DNA from: an uncultured Collinsella sp.
Lineage (GTDB): Bacteria > Actinomycetota > Coriobacteriia > Coriobacteriales > Coriobacteriaceae
Length of the DNA: 6,969 bases
Direction: 5' to 3'
Assembly (NCBI GenBank): GCA_937896835.1
Contig: CALBOJ010000067.1
Span: 1 to 6,969 of the forward strand
Position numbers and translations under genes: made by a program. Positions within the stretch are counted from its first letter, which is position 1. Each line of letters begins with the position of its first letter. Positions 1-6,295 of the stretch are shown here, piece by piece. The notes below the pieces were generated by a model that was given only the letters and a program-made list of their open reading frames with translations, searched no databases and had not been told where the DNA came from.

Positions 1-149
1 ACGCAGGGCCGACTCGCTTCGAATCGGGCGCTACACCAACTTTCTCGACACTACCTGCTTGCCGCCTGTGACGAGGTCATTTCGACGGCTGGATGATTAT
101 CGGATTGTGGCGTTGAAGACCAAGAAACTTGAAATGGCGTGGGCTCTGG

Positions 150-840
150 GTAGGTCTCCACGGGTACGCCGTCGGTGCTGTACTCGACCGCCCGGCAAGA
201 AGGTTTTATAGCGTGTTTCCCCAGAGAGGTCCCTTTGTCCGGTAGTGGCGAGGGGAGCCTCTCTTTTGCTCACCTCTTGCGGCGGAGGGGGACACCATGC
301 GCCTATGCAGGACAAACTGCGCGTTCTTGTCGAATGATGGGCTATGTGTAGAGATGATGGTCTCGGGTAGAGGCCGTGTCGCGCTCGGCTGCGATGAGCC
401 AGGCAATTCAATCTTCATCCGGGAGGGCCTTGGCAAGACAAGCAGGGCGAAGACCTTGGCGACGTTCGGGAGCCGTGTGGCGCCCGGCTCCGCGCTCATC
501 CACGACATGGAGCCGGGCGCCCCACGGCTCCCGTCAACAATCTGTCACTGAAGAGCCAGCACTACAACGCGAAGCTGCTCAAGGGCGTTCCCGACGGCCA
601 GAACCCGCTGGGGCCCGTGAACCGGATGCGCTACTTCATGCAGTGCTTCCTGAGGGCTCATCCCGGCTCCAACCGGGACGACATGCGGGGCTGTGGCTAT
701 GAGTCCGCCCGAGGACAAGCTTGAGAAGGTCGCGATGGTGCTCGATCGGGCAATGCGATACCCGAAAACGCTCAGGTTCAGGCAGTTCTATGCAAGAAAG
801 CCCAGTTCAGATGAGTTCGACGAGCAATATTTATCAACAC
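150..840 (+). pseudogene. decayed IS1595/ISXO2-like DDE transposase remnant
   Basis: This is the wreck of an IS1595-type (ISXO2-like DDE domain) transposase, read in several frames. From about 297 to 515 the frame shows a piece ending in GSALIHDMEP, which fits the family's second catalytic Asp block. At about 515-533 the reading jumps to another frame giving LSLKSQHYNAKLLKG and NPLGPVNRM, the usual N-P-hydrophobic-x-x-V-N block, then FLRAHPGSNRDDM. At about 685-699 it jumps again to SPPEDKLEKV and PKTLRFRQFY, a typical C-terminal tail of the family. Upstream, between about 150 and 290, only vague similarity remains (for example LHGYAVGAVLD) and the first catalytic acidic pair is not recognisable. 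There is no intact start, and at least two frameshifts are needed, so it should be non-functional. The outer limits are approximate. No terminal inverted repeats were identified, and bases 1-150 hold nothing I can assign. Family assignment is from remembered consensus. Confidence 0.7.
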
Positions 841-993
841 AGTGCAAGGGGGGATTATATTTGTATTTCATCCGTGTTGAGCTTCACACGGTGCGCGACT
901 CATCGCAAACTGGCGGGCGCAGCGGAAAGAAAACCGACTGCAGACGAACGATCGATATCGGGAGCAAATAGCCACCGGATGCTTTTCGGTCTC

Positions 994-1662
994 CTACGCG
1001 TCGACCTCCGCGATTTCTTCTGCGTCTCGCCAAGTTGAAAGGAGCGATGTCGAAAACTCCTTTTCGGTTAGCGTCAAGACATCCTTCACGCAAAAACCTT
1101 TCAATTTGTCAGGAAGCCCAAAACGCGCTTTTTTCCTAATCGAGCTGGCAACCCGCTTCAACGCGGTCTTGTTCTTGTCCTCGTTGTATACCAAAACAAA
1201 GACGCAGTGCTCGCGAAACCATCTCGTCCTCTTTCCCCACAGGTCCGAGCAGATCAAAACGCTGTCCTTGCACTTCTCGATGAGGGCGTCCCTTTGGCCA
1301 AGATTGATACCAAGCTCTTCGTCATCCTTGGGATTGAGCCTCTTCCCCAGCGTCTCCTTCAGACTGCCGTTTTTAAATTCGACTAGATATAACGTTTCCC
1401 GATCGCAATACAGCGCATCGGCGGAGCGCGGGAGTTGCATCCACCTATTGACCTTCTTGCAGTAGCATTCTTTAACAGAGTCAAAATTGACAACAGGCAA
1501 ATCGTCATCCACAAGAGAGACGCTCCCGTCTCTGGATGTTTTGGAGATGGTCGACGTGCAGTCCCTTAGGATACAGGTCCTGCAACGGGAGCAACCATCG
1601 CTGCCATCTGGCACCGCGGGAGAGTTCGGATGAGGGCAGGAGGCGCACAGGTCGCTACTCAA
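994..1662 (-). CDS. Cys-rich protein with probable PD-(D/E)XK nuclease motif, partner of the ATPase
   Basis: I do not recognise this 222-aa protein as a named family. Numbering is from the TTG at 1662, chosen because a strong AGGGAGGAG lies 7 nt upstream; an in-frame TTG at 1692 would add 10 residues but has no comparable site. The N-terminal 35 residues carry a Cys cluster: C6-x2-C9, then C24-x2-C27-x2-C30-x4-C35, with a further C66-x-C68. This suggests bound zinc or an iron-sulfur cluster. The segment SADALYC...LYLVEFKNG (80-99) gives D82, E95 and K97 in the spacing of a PD-(D/E)XK nuclease core: an Asp, then a hydrophobic strand ending in E-x-K. A later K130-x-K-D-S134 segment may continue the fold. 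There is no signal peptide or membrane segment, so it should be cytoplasmic. Its start overlaps the ATPase stop by 8 nt, so the two are probably made together. Nuclease activity is inferred from the motif only. It could also be a catalytically inactive member of the fold. Confidence 0.75.
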   Translation of the reverse strand: MSSDLCASCPHPNSPAVPDGSDGCSRCRTCILRDCTSTISKTSRDGSVSLVDDDLPVVNFDSVKECYCKKVNRWMQLPRSADALYCDRETLYLVEFKNGSLKETLGKRLNPKDDEELGINLGQRDALIEKCKDSVLICSDLWGKRTRWFREHCVFVLVYNEDKNKTALKRVASSIRKKARFGLPDKLKGFCVKDVLTLTEKEFSTSLLSTWRDAEEIAEVDA

Positions 1663-2953
1663 GGCCGTACTCCTCCCTCTCAAGCGTATCAAAAGGAGCC
1701 GCCAGCTTCTCGTAGGCGACCTCAGTCGAGCCGGTTATATCGGCAAAGCGAGAGCGTCCATCAGTGCAGGTCTCCGCAAGATAATATGAGCACAATCCAT
1801 CAACAGCGTGCTTCTTAGAATACACTTCGATCGCATTCAGGAAATATGGACTATGGGTGCTCATTAAGACGTGCATCCCGAGCTCTTTCTGGAGCAGCAC
1901 GATTATCTCGGCGAAGGCCAGCTGCCATGCAGGATGAAGATGAATCTCGGGTTCATCGAGGATAATAGTCCCTCCGGCATCTAGCGCGCCGGACTTCAAG
2001 AGCACCTTCATGATGGCGAACGTCTTCAAGCCAGCAGAAAGGTTCCCAGGCTCCAACCCCCGAGCGAAGCCCTCTTCGAGATACGTAAGGTGACCGCGAC
2101 TTTCGCTCCTCTCGAAATGCCCCGGACATAAGGAGGAAACCTTGTCCATGAGAACCTTCAGGTGTCGCTCCTTCGCGATCTCTTCGAACAGCGAGGACTC
2201 GCTGTCATCGTTACGGATGGTCGCCTGAATCAAATCTTGCCGCAGCTCCTCCTGGTGTCCAAGGAGGGGCTTGAACCGAAAAGCGGGGCCGTAGGGTCCT
2301 CCGAGAGAATCGATCAGGAACGGGTCGTCCAGATAATGCGCCCTGAATCGCAAAACCCTCCTATCGTGCACCTCCGCCACCTCGTCACTTGCAACCGAGA
2401 AAACCGTAGATGCGTCCTTTATCTGGAGTTCGACCTTCCCGGGCTCTTCGCCGAAAACCGAATTGATCTGGCCGTTGAACTCGCTTCGGAACCTGTTTGT
2501 CGCAATCGCACGAAATACCTCATCATCGGAGATATCCATGATCTCGATAATCTGATCGGCAACTCCTGCTACGCCATTCGTGAAATCGGATTCGATCTCA
2601 CGGGAGATCTCCTCCCCGTAATACTCCTTTATCTCATCAATAAGCTCGTCCCTCGTGCACTCGCCCGAAAAAACCCTGTCGATGAAACTATTCATTCTTC
2701 CAGCAGTTCGCCTGTGGCGAGACGTGGAGTCGAGAGGGCTTCCCACATATGCCTTCCTGATGGCGCGCTCAACACTATTGCGCCTCATGCGGTCGATTTT
2801 GTTCTCCGAATCGGACATGCTGTTGAAGGCCGCATAAAGCGCTTTTCCAACCGTGCTTTTCCCCGTCCCGTTCTCCCCGGCGATCACGGCAATACCATTA
2901 ATCTCGATATCGGCCTCAGCGACCCTGCCGATGTTTTTCATCTTGATTTTCAA
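1655..2953 (-). CDS. ABC/OLD-type AAA family ATPase (AAA_15/AAA_21-like), putative defence ATPase
   Basis: This intact 432-aa P-loop ATPase has a head domain of the SMC/RecF/OLD type. Walker A is GENGTGKST (residues 26-34), the ABC signature is NLSAGLKTF (304-312), Walker B is TIILDEPEIH (329-338, with D333 and catalytic-type E334) and the H-loop is MSTHSPYF (364-371). About 270 residues separate Walker A from the signature. They show no zinc hook or long heptad arms, which argues against RecN, SbcC or SMC. There is also no room for a C-terminal TOPRIM domain, so it is not a full-length OLD nuclease. The start used is TTG at 2953, with GGTGA 6 nt upstream and an in-frame TGA at 2962-2960; an ATG four codons in lacks a ribosome site. 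Such ATPases usually dimerise and gate a partner effector, as PtuA does in Septu and AriA in PARIS. Here the partner would be the coupled downstream gene. The ATPase assignment is firm; a defence role is inference. Confidence 0.9.
   Translation of the reverse strand: MKIKMKNIGRVAEADIEINGIAVIAGENGTGKSTVGKALYAAFNSMSDSENKIDRMRRNSVERAIRKAYVGSPLDSTSRHRRTAGRMNSFIDRVFSGECTRDELIDEIKEYYGEEISREIESDFTNGVAGVADQIIEIMDISDDEVFRAIATNRFRSEFNGQINSVFGEEPGKVELQIKDASTVFSVASDEVAEVHDRRVLRFRAHYLDDPFLIDSLGGPYGPAFRFKPLLGHQEELRQDLIQATIRNDDSESSLFEEIAKERHLKVLMDKVSSLCPGHFERSESRGHLTYLEEGFARGLEPGNLSAGLKTFAIMKVLLKSGALDAGGTIILDEPEIHLHPAWQLAFAEIIVLLQKELGMHVLMSTHSPYFLNAIEVYSKKHAVDGLCSYYLAETCTDGRSRFADITGSTEVAYEKLAAPFDTLEREEYGLE
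1660..1679 (-). promoter_or_regulatory. ribosome binding site and TTG start inside the upstream ATPase gene
   Basis: On the - strand, AGGGAGGAG is followed after 7 nt by TTG. The site lies within the last codons of the ATPase gene, and the TTG overlaps its TAG stop in the string TTGAGTAG. This arrangement decides the start of the downstream gene and implies translational coupling. Confidence 0.65.
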
Positions 2954-3034
2954 TGCATATCACCAGCTCTAAACTCGCGAGACTCAATAGCTCGATTATC
3001 GCACAGAGAGATCGACTTCTCGAGGACTCCCTAA

Positions 3035-3157
3035 ATGGAACGCGCGGTGAGGACATGGCTCGCCGCCGTCCGCTTCGCGTTCGCGCGGGGGAAGGTGACG
3101 ACCAGGGACCTCTCCGGGCTCATCGAGAGGAGCGCCAGATTCTCCTCGTCCATTTGA
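3035..3157 (+). CDS. small ORF, probably the 5' fragment of a gene cut by the IS3 remnant
   Basis: A 40-aa reading frame begins at ATG 3035 with GAGGA about 9 nt upstream, and runs divergently from the ATPase gene 81 bp away. Its sequence, with an Arg/Ala-rich helix followed by GKVTTRDLSGLIERS, could be the start of a helix-turn-helix or winged-helix domain, but it is too short to assign. The stop TGA at 3155-3157 coincides with a TGAACTG string that resembles the outer end of an IS3-family element. The simplest reading is that an insertion or deletion truncated a longer gene, possibly a regulator or third component of the neighbouring ATPase locus. It may also be a chance frame in GC-rich DNA. 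Confidence 0.35.
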   Translation: MERAVRTWLAAVRFAFARGKVTTRDLSGLIERSARFSSSI

Positions 3158-3463
3158 ACTGTATCGTATTCAAGGACACTTGACTTAGAGGAATGGCGTT
3201 GAGCGGCGATAATCGTTTCAGCGCCAAAAAGAAAGGAGTGTCAGTCATGGCAGACGGGCCCTCCTACACAGCGGGGTACCGCGCCGAGGCCGCAGACTTC
3301 GCCGCCGCGTCGGGGAAGCCCATCGCCCAAGTGGCAGCCGACCTCGGCATCAACGAGAAGACCCTGGGAAGATGGGTGACGGTCAGGAAGAAGGAGCTGA
3401 CCAACCACCCGGTCGCGGCGGCCGCAAGTGCATGCGCGAGCTCGAGCTCGAGAACGAGTTCCT
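3155..3463 (+). mobile_element. IS3-family insertion sequence remnant (left end and orfA only)
   Basis: The stretch contains a ribosome site, a damaged IS3-type orfA and no orfB. A TGAACTG string at 3155 followed by GGACACTTGACT is compatible with an IS3-family left end, but I cannot confirm this without the matching right end. The recognisable IS sequence stops at ENEFLK (about 3463-3468), exactly where the galE terminator begins, so the rest of the element (orfB and right end) is deleted. The outer boundaries are estimates. Confidence 0.55.
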
Positions 3464-3465
3464 AA
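3247..3465 (+). pseudogene. truncated, frameshifted IS3-family transposase OrfA
   Basis: OrfA of IS3 elements is a short DNA-binding protein of roughly 100 aa with an N-terminal helix-turn-helix and a C-terminal leucine zipper. Here ATG 3247 has AAAGGAG 8 nt upstream. The helix-turn-helix is clear: FAAASGKPIAQVAADLGINE, then KTLGRWVTVRKKEL. After NHP (about 3408) the reading frame becomes a low-complexity Ala/Ser tail and stops at 3465. The zipper instead appears in another frame as RELELENEFLK (about 3433-3468). A deletion or frameshift has therefore removed the linker between the two parts, leaving 72 aa. No slippery A-AAA-AAG site followed by orfB exists, so no OrfAB fusion can be made. 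Confidence 0.75.
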
Positions 3466-3496
3466 AAAGCCCCGACCTCACATTGGAGGCCGGGGC
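3464..3496 (-). terminator. intrinsic terminator of galE
   Basis: Read on the - strand, an 11-bp stem (arms 3496-3486 and 3479-3469, one G-U pair) closes a 6-nt loop and is followed at once by five U residues (3468-3464). This is a classic rho-independent terminator, 114 nt past the galE stop. The same DNA read on the + strand has an A-C mismatch in the stem and no immediate U-tract, so the orientation is clear. Confidence 0.75.
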
Positions 3497-3498
3497 CA

Positions 3499-3529
3499 GT
3501 AGATTTTTGGGACATGTCTAGAAATCTAC
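3499..3529. repeat. palindromic repeat, copy 1
   Basis: This 31-nt palindrome has 8-bp perfect arms (GTAGATTT / AAATCTAC) and a GACATGTC centre. As + strand RNA it could extend to about 12-13 bp using G-U pairs. It is related in sequence to the second palindrome at 3563-3600: both follow the pattern TAGRTTT...RCATGYC...AAAYCTA. It sits between galE and its terminator. Confidence 0.6.
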
Positions 3530-3562
3530 CCATGCAGGAAGCGGCATGTGCCGAGCATGTCG

Positions 3563-3600
3563 CGTGCTAGGTTTTGAGGCATGCCACAAAACCTAGCACG
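3563..3600. repeat. palindromic repeat, copy 2
   Basis: This 38-nt near-perfect palindrome has arms of 14 bp (CGTGCTAGGTTTTG and its exact complement) around AGGCATGCCA, itself palindromic except for one A/A mismatch. It starts 9 nt beyond the galE stop on the transcript. It has no U-tract on either strand, so alone it is not an ordinary intrinsic terminator. It may be a REP-like element, an RNA-stabilising 3' hairpin or a protein-binding site. Confidence 0.7.
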
Positions 3601-3609
3601 GGGGAGTGG

Positions 3610-4671
3610 CTACTCGGCGTCGGCGAAGCCGTTGGGGTTATGGCTCTGCCAATTCCAGCTGTCGCGGCACATGTCCGCGATGTCGTACTGGGCCTTCCAG
3701 CCCATCATGCGCTCGGCCTTGGAGGCATCGCACCAGTTGGCGGCGATATCGCCGGCACGGCGCTCGCGAATCACGTAGGGCAGCTCCTTGCCGCAGGCCT
3801 TGGAGAAGGCGGCGACGACCTCGAGTACCGAGGTGCCGGTGCCGGTGCCCAGGTTAAAGATCTCGACGCCGGTCTTGCCGTTCATCCAGTTGAGGGCGGC
3901 AACGTGACCGGATGCCAGGTCGCACACGTGGATGTAGTCGCGCACGCCGGTGCCGTCGGGGGTGGGGTAGTCGTTGCCAAAGACCTGAACGGCCTCGAGC
4001 TTACCGACGGCGACCTGGGCGACGTAGGGCACCAGGTTGTTGGGGATGCCCTTGGGGTCCTCGCCGATCAGGCCCGACGGATGGGCACCGATGGGATTGA
4101 AATAACGGAGCAGCACGACGTCCCACTCGGGGTCGGCGGTGTGGACGTCCATGAGGATCTGCTCAATCATCCACTTGGTCCAACCATAGGGGTTGGTCGC
4201 GGGCTTCTTGGGGTCTTCCTCGGTGACGGGCGGATTGTCCGGATCGCCGTAGACGGTCGAAGAGCTCGAGAAGATGATGGACTTACAGCCGTGGTTGCGC
4301 ATGACATCGATGAGCACCAGGGTGTTCTCGATATTGTTGTGGTAGTACTCGACGGGCTTACTCACCGACTCGCCAACGGCCTTAAAGCCGGCGAAGTGGA
4401 TGACGCGGTCGATCTGGTGGGTATCGAAGATCTTGTTCATCGCATCGCGGTCGAGCACGTTGGCCTCGTAGAAGGTGAGGTTCTTGGCGGCCTCGTCGCC
4501 CACGATGGTCTTGACGCGGTCGATGGCAACGGCGCTGGAGTTGGAGAGGTCATCGACGACGACAACCTGGTAGCCACCCTCGAGCAGCTGAACGACGGTG
4601 TGCGAGCCGATAAAGCCGGCGCCGCCGGTAACGAGGACGCAGGTGTCTTTGGGGTCGAGTGCTTTGGACAT
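3610..4671 (-). CDS. galE: UDP-glucose 4-epimerase
   Basis: GalE interconverts UDP-galactose and UDP-glucose in the cytoplasm, using tightly bound NAD, for the Leloir pathway and for supply of sugar nucleotides to surface glycans. The 353-aa protein is close to the usual length of about 330-350. Residues 16-22 (GGAGFIG) are the Rossmann NAD-binding turn of the extended SDR fold. Catalytic S137 lies in FSSSSTVYG, and Y162 and K166 form the YxxxK pair in NPYGWTK. LLRYFNPIGAHPSG (187-200) and GVRDYIHVCDLA (242-253) are typical GalE segments. The start ATG at 4671 is preceded by TAGGAGA with a 5-nt gap; a longer frame to 4734 would run through the promoter and is rejected. The gene is apparently monocistronic, divergent from the cell wall hydrolase, with its own terminator. 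Confidence 0.96.
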   Translation of the reverse strand: MSKALDPKDTCVLVTGGAGFIGSHTVVQLLEGGYQVVVVDDLSNSSAVAIDRVKTIVGDEAAKNLTFYEANVLDRDAMNKIFDTHQIDRVIHFAGFKAVGESVSKPVEYYHNNIENTLVLIDVMRNHGCKSIIFSSSSTVYGDPDNPPVTEEDPKKPATNPYGWTKWMIEQILMDVHTADPEWDVVLLRYFNPIGAHPSGLIGEDPKGIPNNLVPYVAQVAVGKLEAVQVFGNDYPTPDGTGVRDYIHVCDLASGHVAALNWMNGKTGVEIFNLGTGTGTSVLEVVAAFSKACGKELPYVIRERRAGDIAANWCDASKAERMMGWKAQYDIADMCRDSWNWQSHNPNGFADAE

Positions 4672-4708
4672 GTAGTCTCCTATCGAATCAGGAACACTTC
4701 TTGAGGGG

Positions 4709-4736
4709 AGTATAGCGCAGCTGGGGGCGCCCAAAA
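4709..4736 (-). promoter_or_regulatory. probable galE promoter
   Basis: On the - strand there is TATACT (4714-4709) as a -10 box, with TTTTGG (4736-4731) 16 bp upstream as a weak -35. The predicted start of transcription, about 4702, gives a leader of roughly 30 nt that carries the AGGAG ribosome site. No operator is obvious. Confidence 0.5.
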
Positions 4737-4867
4737 CACGCGGGGCAGGAAAACCAGAGGATTGATGTTAACGTACTCATAGGGTGTTATTTGCATAATC
4801 CTTACCTTTGGTGTGGGACGTATTTGCGAGCCGCTGACCATGCTTTTCCAGCCGTTCGTGGAAATAG

Positions 4868-4895
4868 TTGGGACAAGCGCGATGTGCGTTAATAT
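4868..4895 (+). promoter_or_regulatory. possible promoter of the cell wall hydrolase gene
   Basis: TTGGGA (4868-4873) and TAATAT (4890-4895) are spaced by 16 bp and match the consensus -35 and -10 at four of six positions each. Transcription would start near 4902, about 38 nt before the ATG. A second AT-rich box, TATAAA at 4913-4918, lacks a partner -35 at the right distance. The leader would be too short for a riboswitch. Confidence 0.3.
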
Positions 4896-4939
4896 GTTTG
4901 AGTTGAGCGACATATAAATAAGCATGTAACGGAGTACAT

Positions 4940-6145
4940 ATGTCACCAAACAACGATTCCATCTTTACGCAGGAGCTTTCGCGCCGCACTGCCCTTAAGG
5001 CTCTTTTCGGCGCCGCTTCTGCGGCTGTTCTTTTTGGCCTGCCCGCCCGCGCCCATGCGGCTGAGGCCAGTCAAGAAACCACCGACAAACTGAATGCCGC
5101 CCAGGCCCAGCTCGACGAGGTCCAGGCTCAGCTCGACAGCATTGCCAATGAGTACGCGGCGCTCGCCAACAAGAATGCCCAGACCCTCAACGACATCGAG
5201 AATGTCCAGGGCAAGATTGACGACACGCAGGCCCAGATCGATGAAAAGAAGGCCGAGCTCAAGAAGAAGCGCAACGACCTTTCCGATCGCGTGGCCGCCA
5301 GCTACAAGTCCGGCGGTACGAACATCCTGTCGCTGCTGCTGGCCTCTGGCTCGTTTGAGGAACTCGTCGCCAACGCGCATTACGTTGAGAAGATCAACAA
5401 GAGCGACCGCGATGCCATCGAGGATATCCAGACGATTCAGGCTGAGCTCGACGCGCAGAAGACCGAGCTCGAAGCACAAAAGGCCAACCTGGAGAAACTC
5501 AAGGACCAGCAGACGGCTCAGATGCAGGATATGCAGGCCAAGCAGCAAGAAGTCCAGACCGTGCTGAACGGTCTTTCCGACGACGTCAAGGAGCTCATGG
5601 CTCAGCGCGATTCCGAGATTCTCGCTGCCGCCCAGGCCGAGGAGGCCGCTAGGAAGGCCGCCGCTGCCGCGGCCGCCGCGAACAAGAACAATTCCTACTC
5701 GGGTGGTTCGAGCTCGGGCGGTGGATCGTATGCGCCCGGAACTCCGCAGCAGAATGCCGGCTCGGGCAAGCAGCAGGCCGTCGTCAACGCGTGCTACTCC
5801 ACGCCTTCGCCGGGTCAGAACTGGTGCGCGGCGTGGGTTACCAATGTCTTCCGCAATGCCGGCGTGGGCTATTTTGGCGGCAACGCGTGTGACATGTTCA
5901 ACGCCTGGTGCTATAGCTCCGACCGCTCGGCGCTGCAGGTGGGCATGATCGTGGCCGATTCCTCGCACAGCGGCACGGGTGCTCCGGGCCTTATCTACGG
6001 TCATGTGGGTATCTACGTTGGCGGCGGCATCGTAATGAGCAACGAGGGCGCCATTACGTCTAAGTCGCTTGATTCGTTTATTAGCTTCTATGGCACTGGG
6101 TCGGGCGTGCGTTGGGGCTGGCTTGGCGGTATTGCGCTGTCGTAA
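4940..6145 (+). CDS. secreted coiled-coil peptidoglycan hydrolase, NlpC/P60 or CHAP superfamily
   Basis: This 401-aa protein probably cleaves peptidoglycan cross-links or stem peptides outside the membrane, during growth or cell separation. The export signal is SRRTALKALFGAASAAVLF (14-32): a twin-arginine pair before a hydrophobic stretch, with a likely AHA/AE cleavage after residue 40. Residues 46-235 form long heptad-rich coiled coils (AQAQLDEVQAQLD and similar), broken near 120-150 by a segment around NILSLLLASGSFEEL; this layout matches PcsB/CwlO-type proteins, whose coiled coil usually restrains the enzyme or binds FtsEX. An Ala-rich stretch (236-247) and a Gly/Ser linker (about 252-263) lead to the catalytic domain. 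There C296 in NWCAAWV is the probable nucleophile and H355 in YGHVGIYV the partner; N368 or E369 may be the third residue. The start has GGAG 5 nt upstream. Exact bond specificity cannot be told from sequence. It is divergent from galE and convergent with murB. Confidence 0.88.
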   Translation: MSPNNDSIFTQELSRRTALKALFGAASAAVLFGLPARAHAAEASQETTDKLNAAQAQLDEVQAQLDSIANEYAALANKNAQTLNDIENVQGKIDDTQAQIDEKKAELKKKRNDLSDRVAASYKSGGTNILSLLLASGSFEELVANAHYVEKINKSDRDAIEDIQTIQAELDAQKTELEAQKANLEKLKDQQTAQMQDMQAKQQEVQTVLNGLSDDVKELMAQRDSEILAAAQAEEAARKAAAAAAAANKNNSYSGGSSSGGGSYAPGTPQQNAGSGKQQAVVNACYSTPSPGQNWCAAWVTNVFRNAGVGYFGGNACDMFNAWCYSSDRSALQVGMIVADSSHSGTGAPGLIYGHVGIYVGGGIVMSNEGAITSKSLDSFISFYGTGSGVRWGWLGGIALS

Positions 6146-6164
6146 CTGCGGCTTGAAGCTGGTT

Positions 6165-6295
6165 GGTCCGGGACTGCGGGCGAGGCATAAGGTTGCCTGC
6201 TCTACAGTCCTGCGCAAGACGAAGGCCACATTAAGTGGCCTTCTTTGCGTGCGGAACTCGCGACCAACCTTATGCCTCGCCCGCAGTCCCGGACC
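6165..6295. repeat. 131-bp element with perfect 31-bp inverted arms
   Basis: Bases 6165-6195 and 6265-6295 are exact reverse complements, separated by 69 bp that include a second hairpin at 6221-6243. Outside the arms, TTGAA (6154-6158) and TTCAA (6303-6307) could prolong the structure across a 6-8-nt internal loop. I see no clear target-site duplication. It begins 19 bp after the hydrolase stop codon, so it would form a large hairpin in that mRNA's 3' end. It could be a MITE-like repeat or a structured 3' UTR. Confidence 0.85.
6221..6246 (+). terminator. terminator-like hairpin at the centre of the inverted repeat
   Basis: GAAGGCCAC, a 5-nt loop ATTAA, and GTGGCCTTC form a perfect 9-bp stem, followed by TTT and then GCG. 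The short U-run makes it a weaker intrinsic terminator than the next one, but it is suitably placed to end the hydrolase mRNA. On the - strand it is preceded by CAAAG and followed by GTCTTG, so it is less convincing there. Confidence 0.5.

Noticed and set aside
872..891. CCGTGT / ACACGG hairpin downstream of the Cys-rich gene
   Set aside because: It is only a 6-bp stem with an 8-nt loop, about 100 nt past the stop and with no U-tract, so it is too weak to call a terminator.
693..971. 92-aa open frame as an independent gene
   Set aside because: Its first part is the C-terminal tail of the decayed IS1595-like transposase. The rest is read-through with no recognisable content.
2995..3000. GATAAT on the - strand as a possible -10 box for the ATPase operon
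   Set aside because: No acceptable -35 lies 15-19 bp upstream, so the promoter of the operon remains unassigned.
2162..3034. 290-aa open frame on the + strand opposite the ATPase gene
   Set aside because: It is the antisense of a gene with clear ATPase motifs, shows no domain of its own, and is best explained as a shadow frame.
1..3468. CRISPR array or tRNA attachment site associated with the accessory region
   Set aside because: No direct repeats at regular spacing and no tRNA-like sequence were seen.
3574..4704. 376-aa open frame on the + strand opposite galE
   Set aside because: It is a Gly/Val/Asp-rich shadow of a certain galE gene and starts inside a palindrome.
4740..4867. Riboswitch such as the c-di-AMP type upstream of the hydrolase gene
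   Set aside because: No conserved core could be found by eye, and the likely promoter lies downstream of this stretch.
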